Below are positions 54,505 through 64,000 of a stretch of 64,000 nt of DNA, one piece after another. This DNA is from an uncultured Desulfobulbus sp. (lineage in GTDB: Bacteria; Desulfobacterota; Desulfobulbia; Desulfobulbales; Desulfobulbaceae), in NCBI RefSeq assembly GCF_963664075.1, contig NZ_OY760916.1:620001-684000 (forward strand). The letters run 5' to 3'. The notes below the pieces were generated by a model. That model did no database searches. It saw only the letters and a program-made list of their open reading frames with translations, and had not been told where the DNA came from. Position numbers and translations under genes: made by a program. Within the stretch, counting starts at the first letter, position 1, and each line of letters begins with the position of its first letter.

Positions 54505-55422
54505 TTACTCTATTAACCCCAGAAACTTGGCCTGATCACAGAGCTTCTGTGCCAAGCGGACTGTGGCCTGATCGACCATCCTTCCTTCAACAGCGATGGC
54601 ACCTCTGCCTTCCGACTTAGCCGTTGCATCTGCGGCAATAACCTTCTGGGCCAGTTTGATATCGTCAATGGATGGGGTGAAGACCTCGTTAATGACGTCA
54701 ATCTGCGAAGGGTGGATCGCCCACTTACCGTCACAGCCCAGGGCACAGGCCATAACCGCTGAACGGCGAAGCCCATCAAGGTCCTTAAAATTACCAAAGG
54801 GGGCATCAATAGCCAAACGTCCATACGATTTGGCATGCATCACCATGTTGGAGAGGGCAAAGTGCCAGCGGTGACCAGGGTAGAGTTCTTCTTCTTTTTC
54901 TCCATGTCCGGAAATGGAAACCAGACGGGCGCCGATGGAAGCGGAGTAATCGGCAATGCCAAACACCAGGCTGAGTACACGCTGGCTCGCATGGGTTATT
55001 TTCGAGGCATTGCGCAACCCTTCGGCCGTTTCAATGGAGGCTTCGATGCCGATGGGGCGCTCCAGTTTCTTTTCCAACTCAATGCCAGCAAGCATCCGGT
55101 CGGCAAAATAGATATCGCCTGCGGTATTGACCTTGGGAATAACTATGGCATCAATGATGTGTCCCGCATTCTCTGCAACCTCAAGCAGATCCCGAAAGGC
55201 AAAAGGGGTATCCAGTGAGTTGATACGAACGGTCACGGTCTTTTTTGACCAGTCAAAGTTCAGTAAAGAATCAATCACCTGTTTTCTGGCGGTGGATTTT
55301 TCATCGACAGGGACCGAGTCTTCAAGATCAAGCATAATGACATCTGCATTCGAGTCATTAGCCTTACCGTGCATTTTTTGGATATGTCCCGGTACGGACA
55401 TGTTGGAACGTCGTGGTTTCAT
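54505..55422 (-). CDS. HpcH/HpaI-type CoA ester lyase (CitE/malyl-CoA lyase-like)
   Basis: The 305-residue TIM-barrel enzyme resembles citrate lyase beta and (methyl)malyl-CoA lyases. It shows MSVPGHIQKMHGKANDSNADVIMLDLEDSVP with the metal/CoA region, KVNTAGDIYFADRML, IGIEASIETAEGLRN, and CDGKWAIHPSQIDVINEVF near the end. Likely reactions are cleavage of malyl-, methylmalyl- or citramalyl-CoA. Its position next to, but opposite, the propionate cluster suggests linked metabolism, which is inference. AAGGAGG precedes the ATG at 55422. Confidence 0.88.
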   Translation of the reverse strand: MKPRRSNMSVPGHIQKMHGKANDSNADVIMLDLEDSVPVDEKSTARKQVIDSLLNFDWSKKTVTVRINSLDTPFAFRDLLEVAENAGHIIDAIVIPKVNTAGDIYFADRMLAGIELEKKLERPIGIEASIETAEGLRNASKITHASQRVLSLVFGIADYSASIGARLVSISGHGEKEEELYPGHRWHFALSNMVMHAKSYGRLAIDAPFGNFKDLDGLRRSAVMACALGCDGKWAIHPSQIDVINEVFTPSIDDIKLAQKVIAADATAKSEGRGAIAVEGRMVDQATVRLAQKLCDQAKFLGLIE

Positions 55423-55543
55423 AAAGCCTCCTTATTCATAATTAAAAATCATAAAATAAAGGGAAATCTGATTGGAGGTGAAGATACCAGAGTGGTCTGC
55501 TTTCCTCCATCAATGTCTCGAAAAAATGACAAATAGCATAAAG

Positions 55544-55580
55544 AAAAAACCCCACCTCTAGGTAAGCAAGAGCGTGGGGT
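55544..55580 (-). terminator. Terminator of HDOD-GGDEF gene
   Basis: On the minus strand ACCCCAC pairs with GTGGGGT, with inner CTC/GAG pairing, then six T. It begins about 36 bases after the stop. Confidence 0.7.
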
Positions 55581-55615
55581 CAATGGAGATGTAGCTAAAG
55601 TTGTAATTCCTCCAC

Positions 55616-57211
55616 CTAAAACGTATACCATTTCTTCTTTTTCTTTGGTTGGTACAGGGCAACCCGATTTCGGCCATTGTTTTTCGCTTCATAGAGTGCC
55701 TCATCGGCGTTATTAATGAATTCATTTTTATTGAATTGCTCGTCTTCAGCTGGAACTGTACAGGCAACGCCCAGGCTAATGGTTACATGGTAGGTCATAT
55801 CTCCATCGTCAAAGGTATTATTTTCTACCGTTTTACGAATTTTTTCAGCGACTGCCATTGCGTCTTCTTCGTCGGTCTCAGGAAGCACAAAGACGAATTC
55901 TTCCCCTCCGTAGCGTGCAATGAGATCATATTCTCTGATTACCTCTTTGGTGATGCGGCTGAATTCTTTGAGAATGAAATCACCAGTCTGATGTCCGTAG
56001 GTGTCATTGAATTTTTTGAAATGATCAATATCAACCAGCACGATCGCCAGACTTCGCTCGTTGCGAATGCAACGGTTAATTTCAGAATCGAGAAAATTTT
56101 GAAAATAACGGTGATTGTTAATTTCGGTCAGACCATCCAGGTTTGCCAGGTTCTCTAGAATCCGATTTTTTTGTTCAAGCTCTTCGGTTAATTTTTCCAA
56201 CGCCATTTTGGATTTAATCAGTTCCCGGTTCATCTCTTCGTAAGAGAGGTTTATGAGGCTCAGGCGAAGGTTGGCTTCTTGGAGAATTTCAGCCACGGAT
56301 TTGAACGGATTGATTTTGATACCAAAGAATTTTGCCGATTGCCCGATAGTCTGGTCAATCATCTTTAAAACGGTGTTCACTCCAAGGATCTTCAAGTGAA
56401 GCAGATTTTTGGCCTCGGTGCGAAATTGTTTGTGAAAGACTTCTGGTGTATCCGAGTAGAATATTTTCGCGAGAAGCCCCGCTAGGTAAGAGGCGCGAAT
56501 ATAGAGCTTGAATTTTTGATTGTTGCCATCATAGGCCGTTGGCTGATGATGGTACTTGATGGGTAATAATAGACTCTCAGGAAGGCCCCAGCTTTTTGCC
56601 ACCTCATAGCCCACCTCGGTATGGGGGATTCCGAGGAGTTCTTCTTCGAGCTCGTTTTGTTCAAGGGTGTTTTTTTTCTCTGTTGTACGTTCTTTATTCT
56701 CAAGTGAGTCAAGAATCTGCTCGTACTTCTGGGTTAAGGTGGTTGCAAATATCAGTTGGCCAATATTTTGCAATAGTCCGCAGGTAAAGGCTTCCTCTGT
56801 ATCGGCGTTGGGGATCTGCTCAAGAATGAGTTTAGTTCCTGCTGCCTCGACCAGAGAGCGTTCCCAGAACTGTTCAAAATTAAATTTACTCTGTTTATTT
56901 TTATCCCCCAGGGATAGAAAGGAAAAACTTAAAACTAAGCTACGCACAGCATTCAAGCCGAGAATGGAAACCGCCTGGTTGATAGAGGCAATTTGCTGAG
57001 GGAAGCTATAAAATGAAGAATTGGCAACGCGCAGTATTTTAGTGGAAAGCGCCATGTCCTGGCTGATGAGCGCTGCTATGTCACTTAAGGTCGTGTCTTC
57101 CTGAGCTGTCAGAACTAAGAGCTTGCTAGCAATGATCGGTAAGGTCGGAAGGTCCTTGGAATTAAGTATAGTGGGAAGGACCGATTCCGGCTGGATAGTG
57201 GTTGACGCCAT
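55616..57211 (-). CDS. HDOD-GGDEF regulatory protein (diguanylate cyclase)
   Basis: This 531-residue cytosolic protein has an HDOD domain (about 10-210, LPTLPIIASKLLVL ... ALSTKILRVANSSFY ... YEVAKSWGLPESLLLPIKYHH), a coiled coil at 295-345 and a GGDEF domain from about 350. GGEEF is preceded by an I-site REYD five residues upstream, so synthesis of c-di-GMP with product inhibition is expected. No transmembrane segment is seen. ATG 57211 has AGGG upstream; the in-frame TTG at 57250 has no site. Confidence 0.9.
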   Translation of the reverse strand: MASTTIQPESVLPTILNSKDLPTLPIIASKLLVLTAQEDTTLSDIAALISQDMALSTKILRVANSSFYSFPQQIASINQAVSILGLNAVRSLVLSFSFLSLGDKNKQSKFNFEQFWERSLVEAAGTKLILEQIPNADTEEAFTCGLLQNIGQLIFATTLTQKYEQILDSLENKERTTEKKNTLEQNELEEELLGIPHTEVGYEVAKSWGLPESLLLPIKYHHQPTAYDGNNQKFKLYIRASYLAGLLAKIFYSDTPEVFHKQFRTEAKNLLHLKILGVNTVLKMIDQTIGQSAKFFGIKINPFKSVAEILQEANLRLSLINLSYEEMNRELIKSKMALEKLTEELEQKNRILENLANLDGLTEINNHRYFQNFLDSEINRCIRNERSLAIVLVDIDHFKKFNDTYGHQTGDFILKEFSRITKEVIREYDLIARYGGEEFVFVLPETDEEDAMAVAEKIRKTVENNTFDDGDMTYHVTISLGVACTVPAEDEQFNKNEFINNADEALYEAKNNGRNRVALYQPKKKKKWYTF

Positions 57212-57305
57212 AGGTTCGCCCTGGGTAGAGATAGAGGGGGTGCCATGCAACTGCAGGTAATTTATTGTCTTTATGGGAAATACTCGGGACCATAATTCAA
57301 GGTTA

Positions 57306-57334
57306 AGTATATAATTTTTTTAAGGCGCATCCAA
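57306..57334 (-). promoter_or_regulatory. Sigma-70 promoter for HDOD-GGDEF gene
   Basis: On the minus strand TTGGAT and TATACT are separated by 17 bases, about 95 bases upstream of the coding start. Confidence 0.55.
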
Positions 57335-57345
57335 GGAACTCGGTG

Positions 57346-57372
57346 AAAAAAGCTCAGGTGAACCTGCTTTTT
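57346..57372 (-). terminator. Terminator after kamA-like gene
   Basis: AAAAAGC-tc-AGGT pairs with ACCTGCTTTTT; the reverse strand has its own T-run. It lies 66 bases after the KamA-like stop and just upstream of the next promoter. Confidence 0.5.
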
Positions 57373-57437
57373 GCTCATGAAAAGGAGGCAGGCGAGATAA
57401 CACGTAGAGTTTTGCCCATTCTTGGGCTCACGTTGAG

Positions 57438-58511
57438 CTAGACTTCCCCATTCCAGAGACGATTGGGGTAGCTGCAGGCTAGGCCCTTATAAGTGGTAAA
57501 TTCAAGCGTCTGACCGCAGCCTGTAATGTAGGCAGGGGTGAGGGGGATTTTACCACCCCCCCCGGGGGCATCTAGGGCGTAGGTGGGAATGGCCATTCCT
57601 GAAATATGGCCAATAAGACCAGACATCAGCTCAAGGCCGGTCTCAATCGTGGTCCGAAAATGAGAGGTGCCCTTGGTCTGATCTATCTGAAAAAGATAGT
57701 AGGGCTTCACGCGAATGGCTAACAGGCCCCGGAAGAGTTGACGCAGTATTTCAACCGAATCATTCACCCCACGCAAGAGAACGGTCTGGCAGCCAAGAGG
57801 GATGCCGGCATCGGCCAGCAGGGTACAGGCCCGTGAGGCCTCGGGGGTCAATTCTCGAGGATGATTGAAGTGGGTATTGATATAAAGCGGATGAAATTCC
57901 GCCAGCATTGTGGCGAGTTCCGGGGTGATGCGTGAGGGCAGGGTGCAGGGGACACGGGTCCCGATGCGAATGGTTTCCACCGAGGGAATTTGGCGAAGGC
58001 GACTGAGGATGCTTTTCAACTGCGCATTGGTCAGCATGAACGGATCCCCTCCGGAAAGCAGGACATCCTTGATTGCCGGAGTATTGTGCAGATACTGCAT
58101 TCCCTGATTAATGGTTTCCTCGGTGATCTGCATCTCGGTCCTGCCCACTTTGCGTTTACGGGTGCAGAAGCGGCAGTAAACCGGGCATTGCGAGCTGATC
58201 AGAAACAGCGCTCTGTCGGGATATTTGTGTACCAGGTTAGGCACCGGGCTCAGGTTTTCTTCATCCAGCGGATCGACTATGCCTTCGGGATCAATTAGCT
58301 CCTGCTGATCCGGAATCGCTTGTAGCCAGAGAGGGTCACCGGGGTGCTGGATCAGGCCTTGATAGTAGGAGCTGATCCGTGCGGGGTAGGTCTGAGCGAC
58401 CTGTCGCAGAGGTTCTGGATCCACTGCAAAGCGTCGACAGAGTTGTTTAATTAATTGGTCCAAAGTGTCTGTAGTCTGTTTGTCTGCTGTGTCTTGTTTT
58501 TTCTTCATCAT
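57438..58511 (-). CDS. KamA-family radical SAM aminomutase (lysine 2,3-aminomutase-like)
   Basis: The 357-residue protein belongs to the lysine 2,3-aminomutase/EpmB family. The radical SAM cluster site is Cys109-x3-Cys113-x2-Cys116 (SQCPVYCRFCTRKR). The PLP-binding lysine is in DAPGGGGKIPL, so it is likely an active PLP enzyme. GGDPFMLTNAQLKSIL and HFNHPRELTPEA are further marks. Beta-lysine synthesis for EF-P modification or for osmolyte production are the usual roles; no epmA or acetyltransferase is adjacent. ATG 58511 has GAGG upstream; an extension to 58613 lacks homology. Confidence 0.87.
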   Translation of the reverse strand: MMKKKQDTADKQTTDTLDQLIKQLCRRFAVDPEPLRQVAQTYPARISSYYQGLIQHPGDPLWLQAIPDQQELIDPEGIVDPLDEENLSPVPNLVHKYPDRALFLISSQCPVYCRFCTRKRKVGRTEMQITEETINQGMQYLHNTPAIKDVLLSGGDPFMLTNAQLKSILSRLRQIPSVETIRIGTRVPCTLPSRITPELATMLAEFHPLYINTHFNHPRELTPEASRACTLLADAGIPLGCQTVLLRGVNDSVEILRQLFRGLLAIRVKPYYLFQIDQTKGTSHFRTTIETGLELMSGLIGHISGMAIPTYALDAPGGGGKIPLTPAYITGCGQTLEFTTYKGLACSYPNRLWNGEV

Positions 58512-58839
58512 TCCCTGTTCCTCAAGATAGGGCTGGATTACACCAAGATTTGATTCCTGCCAAGAAGGAATTAGGAAAGCGACTGGGCAATACCATTGAG
58601 AAAAAGCCTTCAAATCGGTTTGACTGAAGGGAATCTTGAATAATTTCTTTTTCTTCCAATCTCGGCGTTATGCTTAAAATTTTATCCTCGGAATATTAAG
58701 CATATGCCTGCGGTAAAATTTTGCGCATGCCTTGATCTTGATTGAAAAATCTAATTATTCAAGACACCCTGAGGTTTTTGAAGTTTTATCCGCAAGCGTG
58801 TATAGTGCATCACTTTTTTTATCTCTACTTATTCGTGTC
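58512..58839 (+). other. Divergent intergenic region with inverted repeat
   Basis: This stretch between the KamA-like gene and dctB holds no gene. A perfect inverted repeat TATGCTTAA/TTAAGCATA (58669-58677 and 58696-58704) and the AT-rich TAAAATTTT copies near 58675 and 58714 could be a regulator site. I see no confident promoter. Confidence 0.4.
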
Positions 58840-60675
58840 ATGCGCCGATTTATCGTTCTTATTCCGACATTTATTATCATCCTTGTGCTTGCACTCTGGG
58901 CTGGCGGCATCCTCGCCTATAAATATGGGCTTGAGAGTCTGGCCAGGGAAGGCAACACTCGAATGGAACTCTATATTTCCTACCTTCACGGAGTTTTGGA
59001 AAAATATGAGAGTCTGCCCGAGTTGTTAGCCACCAACAAGCAGTTGGTTAATTTTCTCCAAAATCCGGGAAGTCGTGAGCGGATTAATGCCCTCAATCTC
59101 TACCTGGAAACCATTAACAGGATCAGTGACGCATCAGATACCTATCTGATGAACCGAGATGGGTTGACCATCGCCGCTTCCAACTGGAATACGCCCAAGC
59201 CCTTTGTCGGCAGGAATTTCAGTTATCGCCCCTACTTCAAACAGGCCATGGAGGGAAAGCTGGGGCGTTACTTTGCCTTGGGGACAACCTCCAGTGAACG
59301 CGGTTACTATTTTGCCTATCCGGTACGCTATGAAGGGGAGATCCTGGGCGCGGTGGTTATCAAAATCAATATTGATTCCATCGAGGAAAACTGGAGTGAT
59401 CAGAAAGCAGATTTTTTGGTCGTCGATCCCGATGGGGTTATCTTTATCACCACCCGTGAGCATTGGCGTTTTCGCACCATGGGACTTCTGGATCCCCTGG
59501 TGCTCAAACGTCTTGCCGACACCCAGCGGTATCCCAATGCTTCACTGGAACCATTGCCTCTTTTGGAGCAGCAGCAGGTTGCCCAGGGAAAAATCATTCA
59601 GTTGCAGCTGCAAGAGTCAAAAAGAGTGAAAAGTTTTCTTCTCCAACAGGCGGGAATGGATCAGGCCGGCTGGCAGGTCTACACCCTGTCTGAGTTCAAG
59701 CCGGTTGAAACCAAGGTGATTTTCACCCTGATCAGTATCGTGGGGGCCAGTGGCTTGGCGGCGTTGACTATTTTGCTCTACTGGCAGCACCAGCAACAGG
59801 TGGCAGAGCGGCAGAAGTTTGTCGAAGACAACCGGCGAATGCTTCAGGAAGCCAACGAACAACTGGAAATTCGTGTTGTCGAGCGGACCGCGGCCCTGAC
59901 CGAAACCAACGACCAGCTTCGTCAGGAGATCGCTGAACGGCAGAAAACAGAGGAAGAACTGCGCAAGACCAGGCGAGAGCTGATCCATGCCGCCAAACTC
60001 GCGGCTCTGGGACAGATGAGTACAGTGATCACCCATGAGCTGAATCAGCCGCTGGCTGCCATTCGCAGCTATACCGATAATGCTGTTCAGTTTTTAGCGA
60101 AAGATCGAATCGATAATGTTGAATGGAATCTGGAGCAGATCAAGGAACTGACCGAGCGTATGGGCGGGCTGGCCATGCAGTTGAAAATTTTTGCCCGTAA
60201 AAGCAGTGGTAAGCTTAACATCGTTCCCCTGCATGGCGTGATTGACGGTGCCATGGAAATGATGTCCCCCATTATCTCCAAATCGGGCGTCAGCCTTTCC
60301 ATCGATATGCCCTCGAAGCTGGAAGGCGTACGGGCCAATGCCGTCTTGCTGCAGCAGGTGCTGGTGAATTTGATCTCCAACTCTGTACAGGCGGTGGCTG
60401 ATCAGGAGGAAAAAGAGGTGTGTATCTCAGTCAGCCGGGAAGAAGATATAGTCTTGCTTCGCGTCGAAGACAACGGACCGGGGATTGATCCTGCCATGGG
60501 GCGTCGCATCTTTGAGCCCTTTTTTACCACCAAAGATCCTGGGAAGGGGCTTGGGCTCGGGTTGACCATCTCAGCCCGCATCATGGAAGATATGGGCGGT
60601 CGCATACGCCTGGTACACACCGGCTTTGGGGCCTGCTTTGAAATAACGCTTAATATTGAAGTCAACCAGTCATGA
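58840..60675 (+). CDS. dctB: Sensor histidine kinase DctB-like
   Basis: This 611-residue membrane kinase senses C4-dicarboxylates or similar ligands outside the cell. A first transmembrane helix (about 3-28) is followed by a dCache-type periplasmic domain (to about 290), a second helix (about 296-318), a long coiled coil, a HisKA H-box HELNQPLAAIRSYTDNA with the phosphorylated histidine, and a HATPase domain with LLQQVLVNLISNSVQAV and GLGLGLTISARI. This is the DctB layout. MRRFIVL is taken as the start; there is no clear ribosome site before it, and upstream in-frame codons to 58732 lack support. dctD overlaps its stop. Confidence 0.9.
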   Translation: MRRFIVLIPTFIIILVLALWAGGILAYKYGLESLAREGNTRMELYISYLHGVLEKYESLPELLATNKQLVNFLQNPGSRERINALNLYLETINRISDASDTYLMNRDGLTIAASNWNTPKPFVGRNFSYRPYFKQAMEGKLGRYFALGTTSSERGYYFAYPVRYEGEILGAVVIKINIDSIEENWSDQKADFLVVDPDGVIFITTREHWRFRTMGLLDPLVLKRLADTQRYPNASLEPLPLLEQQQVAQGKIIQLQLQESKRVKSFLLQQAGMDQAGWQVYTLSEFKPVETKVIFTLISIVGASGLAALTILLYWQHQQQVAERQKFVEDNRRMLQEANEQLEIRVVERTAALTETNDQLRQEIAERQKTEEELRKTRRELIHAAKLAALGQMSTVITHELNQPLAAIRSYTDNAVQFLAKDRIDNVEWNLEQIKELTERMGGLAMQLKIFARKSSGKLNIVPLHGVIDGAMEMMSPIISKSGVSLSIDMPSKLEGVRANAVLLQQVLVNLISNSVQAVADQEEKEVCISVSREEDIVLLRVEDNGPGIDPAMGRRIFEPFFTTKDPGKGLGLGLTISARIMEDMGGRIRLVHTGFGACFEITLNIEVNQS

Positions 60676-62027
60676 AACCGCTCAAGAACGTATTATTTAT
60701 CGATGATGAAATGCATATTCGCCAGGCTAATCGTCAGACCCTGGAACTGGCGGATTTTGAGGTCACCTGTCATGAGTCGGCTGAAGATGCCCTGCCCATA
60801 CTCAAGGACGGCTGGCCAGGCGTGGTGGTCTGCGATATACGTCTTCCGGGAATGAGCGGGATTGAGCTGCAGCGGAAACTACACGAGGCCGACAGCGATC
60901 TGCCCGTGATTCTCATAACCGGACATGGGGACGTGTCCACCGCTGTCCAGGCCATGCGCGATGGGGCCTATGATTTTCTGGAAAAACCATACTCCTCGGA
61001 GCGATTGGTCAAGACAGTTTCCAAGGCCTTGGAGAAGCGCATGCTGACCTTGGAAAACCGGGCCCTGCGTACCGAACTGGAAACCTACAGTCTGCCCGGT
61101 CCCCGTTTTATCGGGATAACCCCGGCTACCCAAGGGCTGCGGGCGACCATCGCCCAGATCGCTGACACCGATGCCGATGTGCTCCTGGTCGGAGAAACAG
61201 GAACCGGTAAAGAGCTGGTCGCCAGGCTGCTGCACGAACATTCTCGCCGTCGCAACCAGAATTTCGTGGCCATCAACTGTGGTGCGGTGGCGGAAAATAT
61301 GATCGAGAGTGAGCTCTTTGGCCATGAGGCGGGCGCATTTACCGATGCGCGCACAGCCAGGGTCGGCAAATTTGAACATGCTGACGGCGGCACCCTGCTC
61401 CTGGATGAGATCGAGAGCATGCCCATGCAGGTCCAGGTGCATCTCCTCCGGGTGCTCCAGGAACGGGCGGTTGAACGGATGGGCTCCAATCGCCTGATCC
61501 CCCTTGATCTCCGGGTTGTTGCCGCCGCCAAGGTGGATCTTAAGGAGGCGGCTAAAGAAGGTACCTTTCGTGAGGATCTCTATTACCGACTCAATGTGGT
61601 CTGCCTTGAGATTCCCCCCTTGCGCAAGCGGCGTGAGGATATTCCTCTCATCTTCCATCATTATCTGCTTGTTGCCAGTCACCGCTACCAGAAAGAGGTG
61701 CCCATGCCCAAGCAGGCCCAGGTCAATCTGCTTATGGCTTATGACTGGCCCGGCAATGTGCGTGAGCTGCGCAACCTGGCTGAGCGCTATGTACTTTTGG
61801 GGGCCCAGTTCAACTGGTCGCTGGAGCGGATGATGTCCGGTGGTGGGGCCAAGCAGATAACGAGTTTACCTGATCAGGTGGATGCCTTCGAACGTGCCAT
61901 CTTGGAGCAGGCCCTTGCTAACCATAAGGGAGTGATCCGCGATGTCATGGCCTCCCTTTCAATCCCGAGAAAGACTCTCTACGATAAGCTGCGCAAGTAT
62001 GGGCTGGATAAGAATGATTTTAAGTGA
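60672..62027 (+). CDS. dctD: Sigma-54 response regulator DctD-like
   Basis: The 451-residue activator has a receiver domain (phospho-acceptor Asp55, conserved Lys105 in EKPY), an AAA+ sigma-54 domain with Walker A GETGTGKE (174-181) and Walker B LLLDE, and a Fis-type helix-turn-helix end (IRDVMASLSIPRKTLYDKLRKYG). The sigma-54 contact loop reads GAFTDA, not GAFTGA. Overlap with dctB (ATGA) indicates coupled translation. The adjacent TRAP genes, a -24/-12 promoter and two inverted repeats upstream of them suggest it activates dctP. Confidence 0.93.
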   Translation: MKPLKNVLFIDDEMHIRQANRQTLELADFEVTCHESAEDALPILKDGWPGVVVCDIRLPGMSGIELQRKLHEADSDLPVILITGHGDVSTAVQAMRDGAYDFLEKPYSSERLVKTVSKALEKRMLTLENRALRTELETYSLPGPRFIGITPATQGLRATIAQIADTDADVLLVGETGTGKELVARLLHEHSRRRNQNFVAINCGAVAENMIESELFGHEAGAFTDARTARVGKFEHADGGTLLLDEIESMPMQVQVHLLRVLQERAVERMGSNRLIPLDLRVVAAAKVDLKEAAKEGTFREDLYYRLNVVCLEIPPLRKRREDIPLIFHHYLLVASHRYQKEVPMPKQAQVNLLMAYDWPGNVRELRNLAERYVLLGAQFNWSLERMMSGGGAKQITSLPDQVDAFERAILEQALANHKGVIRDVMASLSIPRKTLYDKLRKYGLDKNDFK

Positions 62028-62058
62028 GCGATTGGGGCTGCCGAGATCAAACAGAGCG

Positions 62059-62074
62059 GGGTGGGAAACCACCC
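62059..62074. promoter_or_regulatory. Candidate DctD enhancer site 1
   Basis: GGGTGG-GAAA-CCACCC, a perfect inverted repeat, lies 32 bases after dctD and about 225 bases upstream of the -24/-12 promoter. The identical arms occur at 62205-62220. Confidence 0.65.
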
Positions 62075-62202
62075 ATAAAACAGTAAGCAGTCATCTTATC
62101 CACCTTGCCATCATAAAAATCGTATCTATAGTTCTATCTCACCCCACAGTATACTTTTCTTCTGGCCATTTTGGGCCGATTTTCCCGCCTTCTCTATAAC
62201 CG

Positions 62203-62222
62203 ATGGGTGGATTTCCACCCAT
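62203..62222. promoter_or_regulatory. Candidate DctD enhancer site 2
   Basis: ATGGGTGG-ATTT-CCACCCAT, a perfect inverted repeat with the same core as site 1, lies about 75-95 bases upstream of the promoter. A half site TTTCCACCC sits at 62248-62256. Confidence 0.7.
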
Positions 62223-62296
62223 TATCGTCCTGCCAATTTTTCGCTGTTTCCACCCTAACTTCCTACAATACTATTCATTCTTTGTTTTTATACTTT

Positions 62297-62313
62297 TTGG
62301 ACCTGTTCTTGCT
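62297..62313 (+). promoter_or_regulatory. Sigma-54 (-24/-12) promoter for dctPQ
   Basis: TTGGACC-TGTTC-TTGCT keeps GG (62299-62300) and GC (62311-62312) exactly 10 bases apart, as sigma-54 promoters require. It is about 110 bases before dctP. Confidence 0.7.
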
Positions 62314-62325
62314 GTACAAGTGTGA

Positions 62326-63420
<1,095 letters not shown>

Positions 63421-63500
63421 TAATTCTGGTGATGTGAATCGCAGACGCTCCCTTGCAACTAGGGAGCGTTTGCGCGTTCAAACTAAAAAAGGGGAAACTC

Positions 63501-64000
63501 ATGTTTCTGCGTGTGCTCAACAAGGTAGAGGAGGCCATCATCTGCCTCCTGCTCGTGACAACAACCGGGCTTGTATTCCTGGATGTGATCATGCGGTTTG
63601 GCTTCAACAGCGGCTTTATGTGGTCCCAGGAATTAACACTGCATCTGTCGGCCTGGTTTGTTCTGTTTGGTTGTTCCTACGGTATCAAACAGGGATCGCA
63701 TATCGGTGTTGACGCCTTTGTCAAATTGTTCCCAATCCTCGGTCGGAGAATCCTGACAACCATTGCCTGTTTGCTCTCCCTGGCCTACTGCGGATTGATT
63801 ATGAATGGTGCCTACATTTATCTGAAAAAGGTAAAAATGATTGGCATCGATCTGGAGGATCTGCCTATCCCCACCTGGATGGCACATTCCATTTTGGTCA
63901 TAGGATTTGCCTTTATTTCCATTCGTCTTCTCCTGGTGCTTTGGAATGTAATTTGTGGCAAGGCCGATGTGTTCCGTCATGCTGACGAAGCCAAAGAGTC
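63501..64000 (+). CDS. dctQ: TRAP transporter small permease DctQ (partial)
   Basis: This reading frame is open to the window edge and is cut there. It has the four-helix DctQ layout: LNKVEEAIICLLLVTTTGLVFLDVIMRFGF, WSQELTLHLSAWFVLFGCSYGI, ILTTIACLLSLAYCGLIMN and IPTWMAHSILVIGFAFISI. The WSQE loop and FCSYG/GSHIGVD stretch are typical. AGGGGAAAC precedes the ATG. The large permease DctM would lie beyond the window. Confidence 0.92.
   Translation, partial: MFLRVLNKVEEAIICLLLVTTTGLVFLDVIMRFGFNSGFMWSQELTLHLSAWFVLFGCSYGIKQGSHIGVDAFVKLFPILGRRILTTIACLLSLAYCGLIMNGAYIYLKKVKMIGIDLEDLPIPTWMAHSILVIGFAFISIRLLLVLWNVICGKADVFRHADEAKE

Overview
The window reads as a chromosomal segment of an anaerobic, Gram-negative deltaproteobacterium, most likely a Desulfobulbus-like member of the Desulfobacterota. 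The grounds are outer-membrane lipoproteins and Tat/Lol-type exports, a molybdopterin/4Fe-4S respiratory reductase of the polysulfide/thiosulfate class, and a biotin-dependent transcarboxylase cluster next to succinyl-CoA synthetase, which is the core of the methylmalonyl-CoA propionate pathway known from Desulfobulbus propionicus. DctB/DctD controls a TRAP dicarboxylate transporter, and there are two diguanylate cyclases. Taxonomy is inferred from gene content only. I see no insertion sequence, prophage, CRISPR array, tRNA or rRNA.

Layout. 1-4.3 kb: the 3' end of hslU with an overlapping zinc-ribbon gene, a SAM hydroxide adenosyltransferase, an OmpA lipoprotein, an ABM-domain protein and a CorA transporter whose last transmembrane segment is lost to a one-base frameshift. 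4.3-11 kb (minus): dnaE, a small membrane protein, a pentapeptide-repeat lipoprotein and a CHASE4-HAMP-GGDEF cyclase. 11-15 kb (minus): an operon of TorD-like chaperone, Tat-exported molybdoenzyme and 4Fe-4S subunit. 15-18 kb: an EF-hand-like protein behind a GGA-rich leader, an FlK-like thioesterase and a standalone TSCPD-like protein. 18-32 kb (plus): a dense housekeeping block, ileS-lspA-fabD, ffh, rpsP-khpA-rimM-trmD-SPOUT-rplS, rnhB-yraN-pdxA-tmk, then two translationally coupled lipoproteins. 32-40 kb: AMIN protein, a large radical SAM protein, TrpB2, PBP4-type peptidase and a CbpA-like J protein. 40-44 kb (minus): leuC-leuD, an aminotransferase and a small lipoprotein. 44-47 kb: a YejA-type peptide-binding protein and an ATPase with an Asp23-like tail. 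47.2-48.2 kb: a gene-poor kilobase with repeats and a probable distant promoter.

48-54 kb (plus): sucC, sucD, the 12S carboxyltransferase, a 65-residue accessory protein and a fused 5S/1.3S subunit. Together these would move carboxyl groups between methylmalonyl-CoA and pyruvate/oxaloacetate and conserve energy at succinyl-CoA; mutase, epimerase and biotin carboxylase are not in the window. 54-58.5 kb (minus): a CitE-like lyase, an HDOD-GGDEF protein and a KamA-family radical SAM enzyme. 58.8-64 kb (plus): dctB-dctD, then dctP-dctQ. The dctD-dctP gap holds a -24/-12 promoter and two matched inverted repeats that look like DctD enhancer sites, so the regulatory circuit can be read from the DNA.

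The most useful leads are the DctD enhancer sites, the CorA frameshift, the GGA-rich leader at 15.2-15.4 kb, the transcarboxylase operon with its tiny subunit and intercistronic hairpin, and the repeats in the 47-48 kb gap. I did not find a clearly new multi-gene system.
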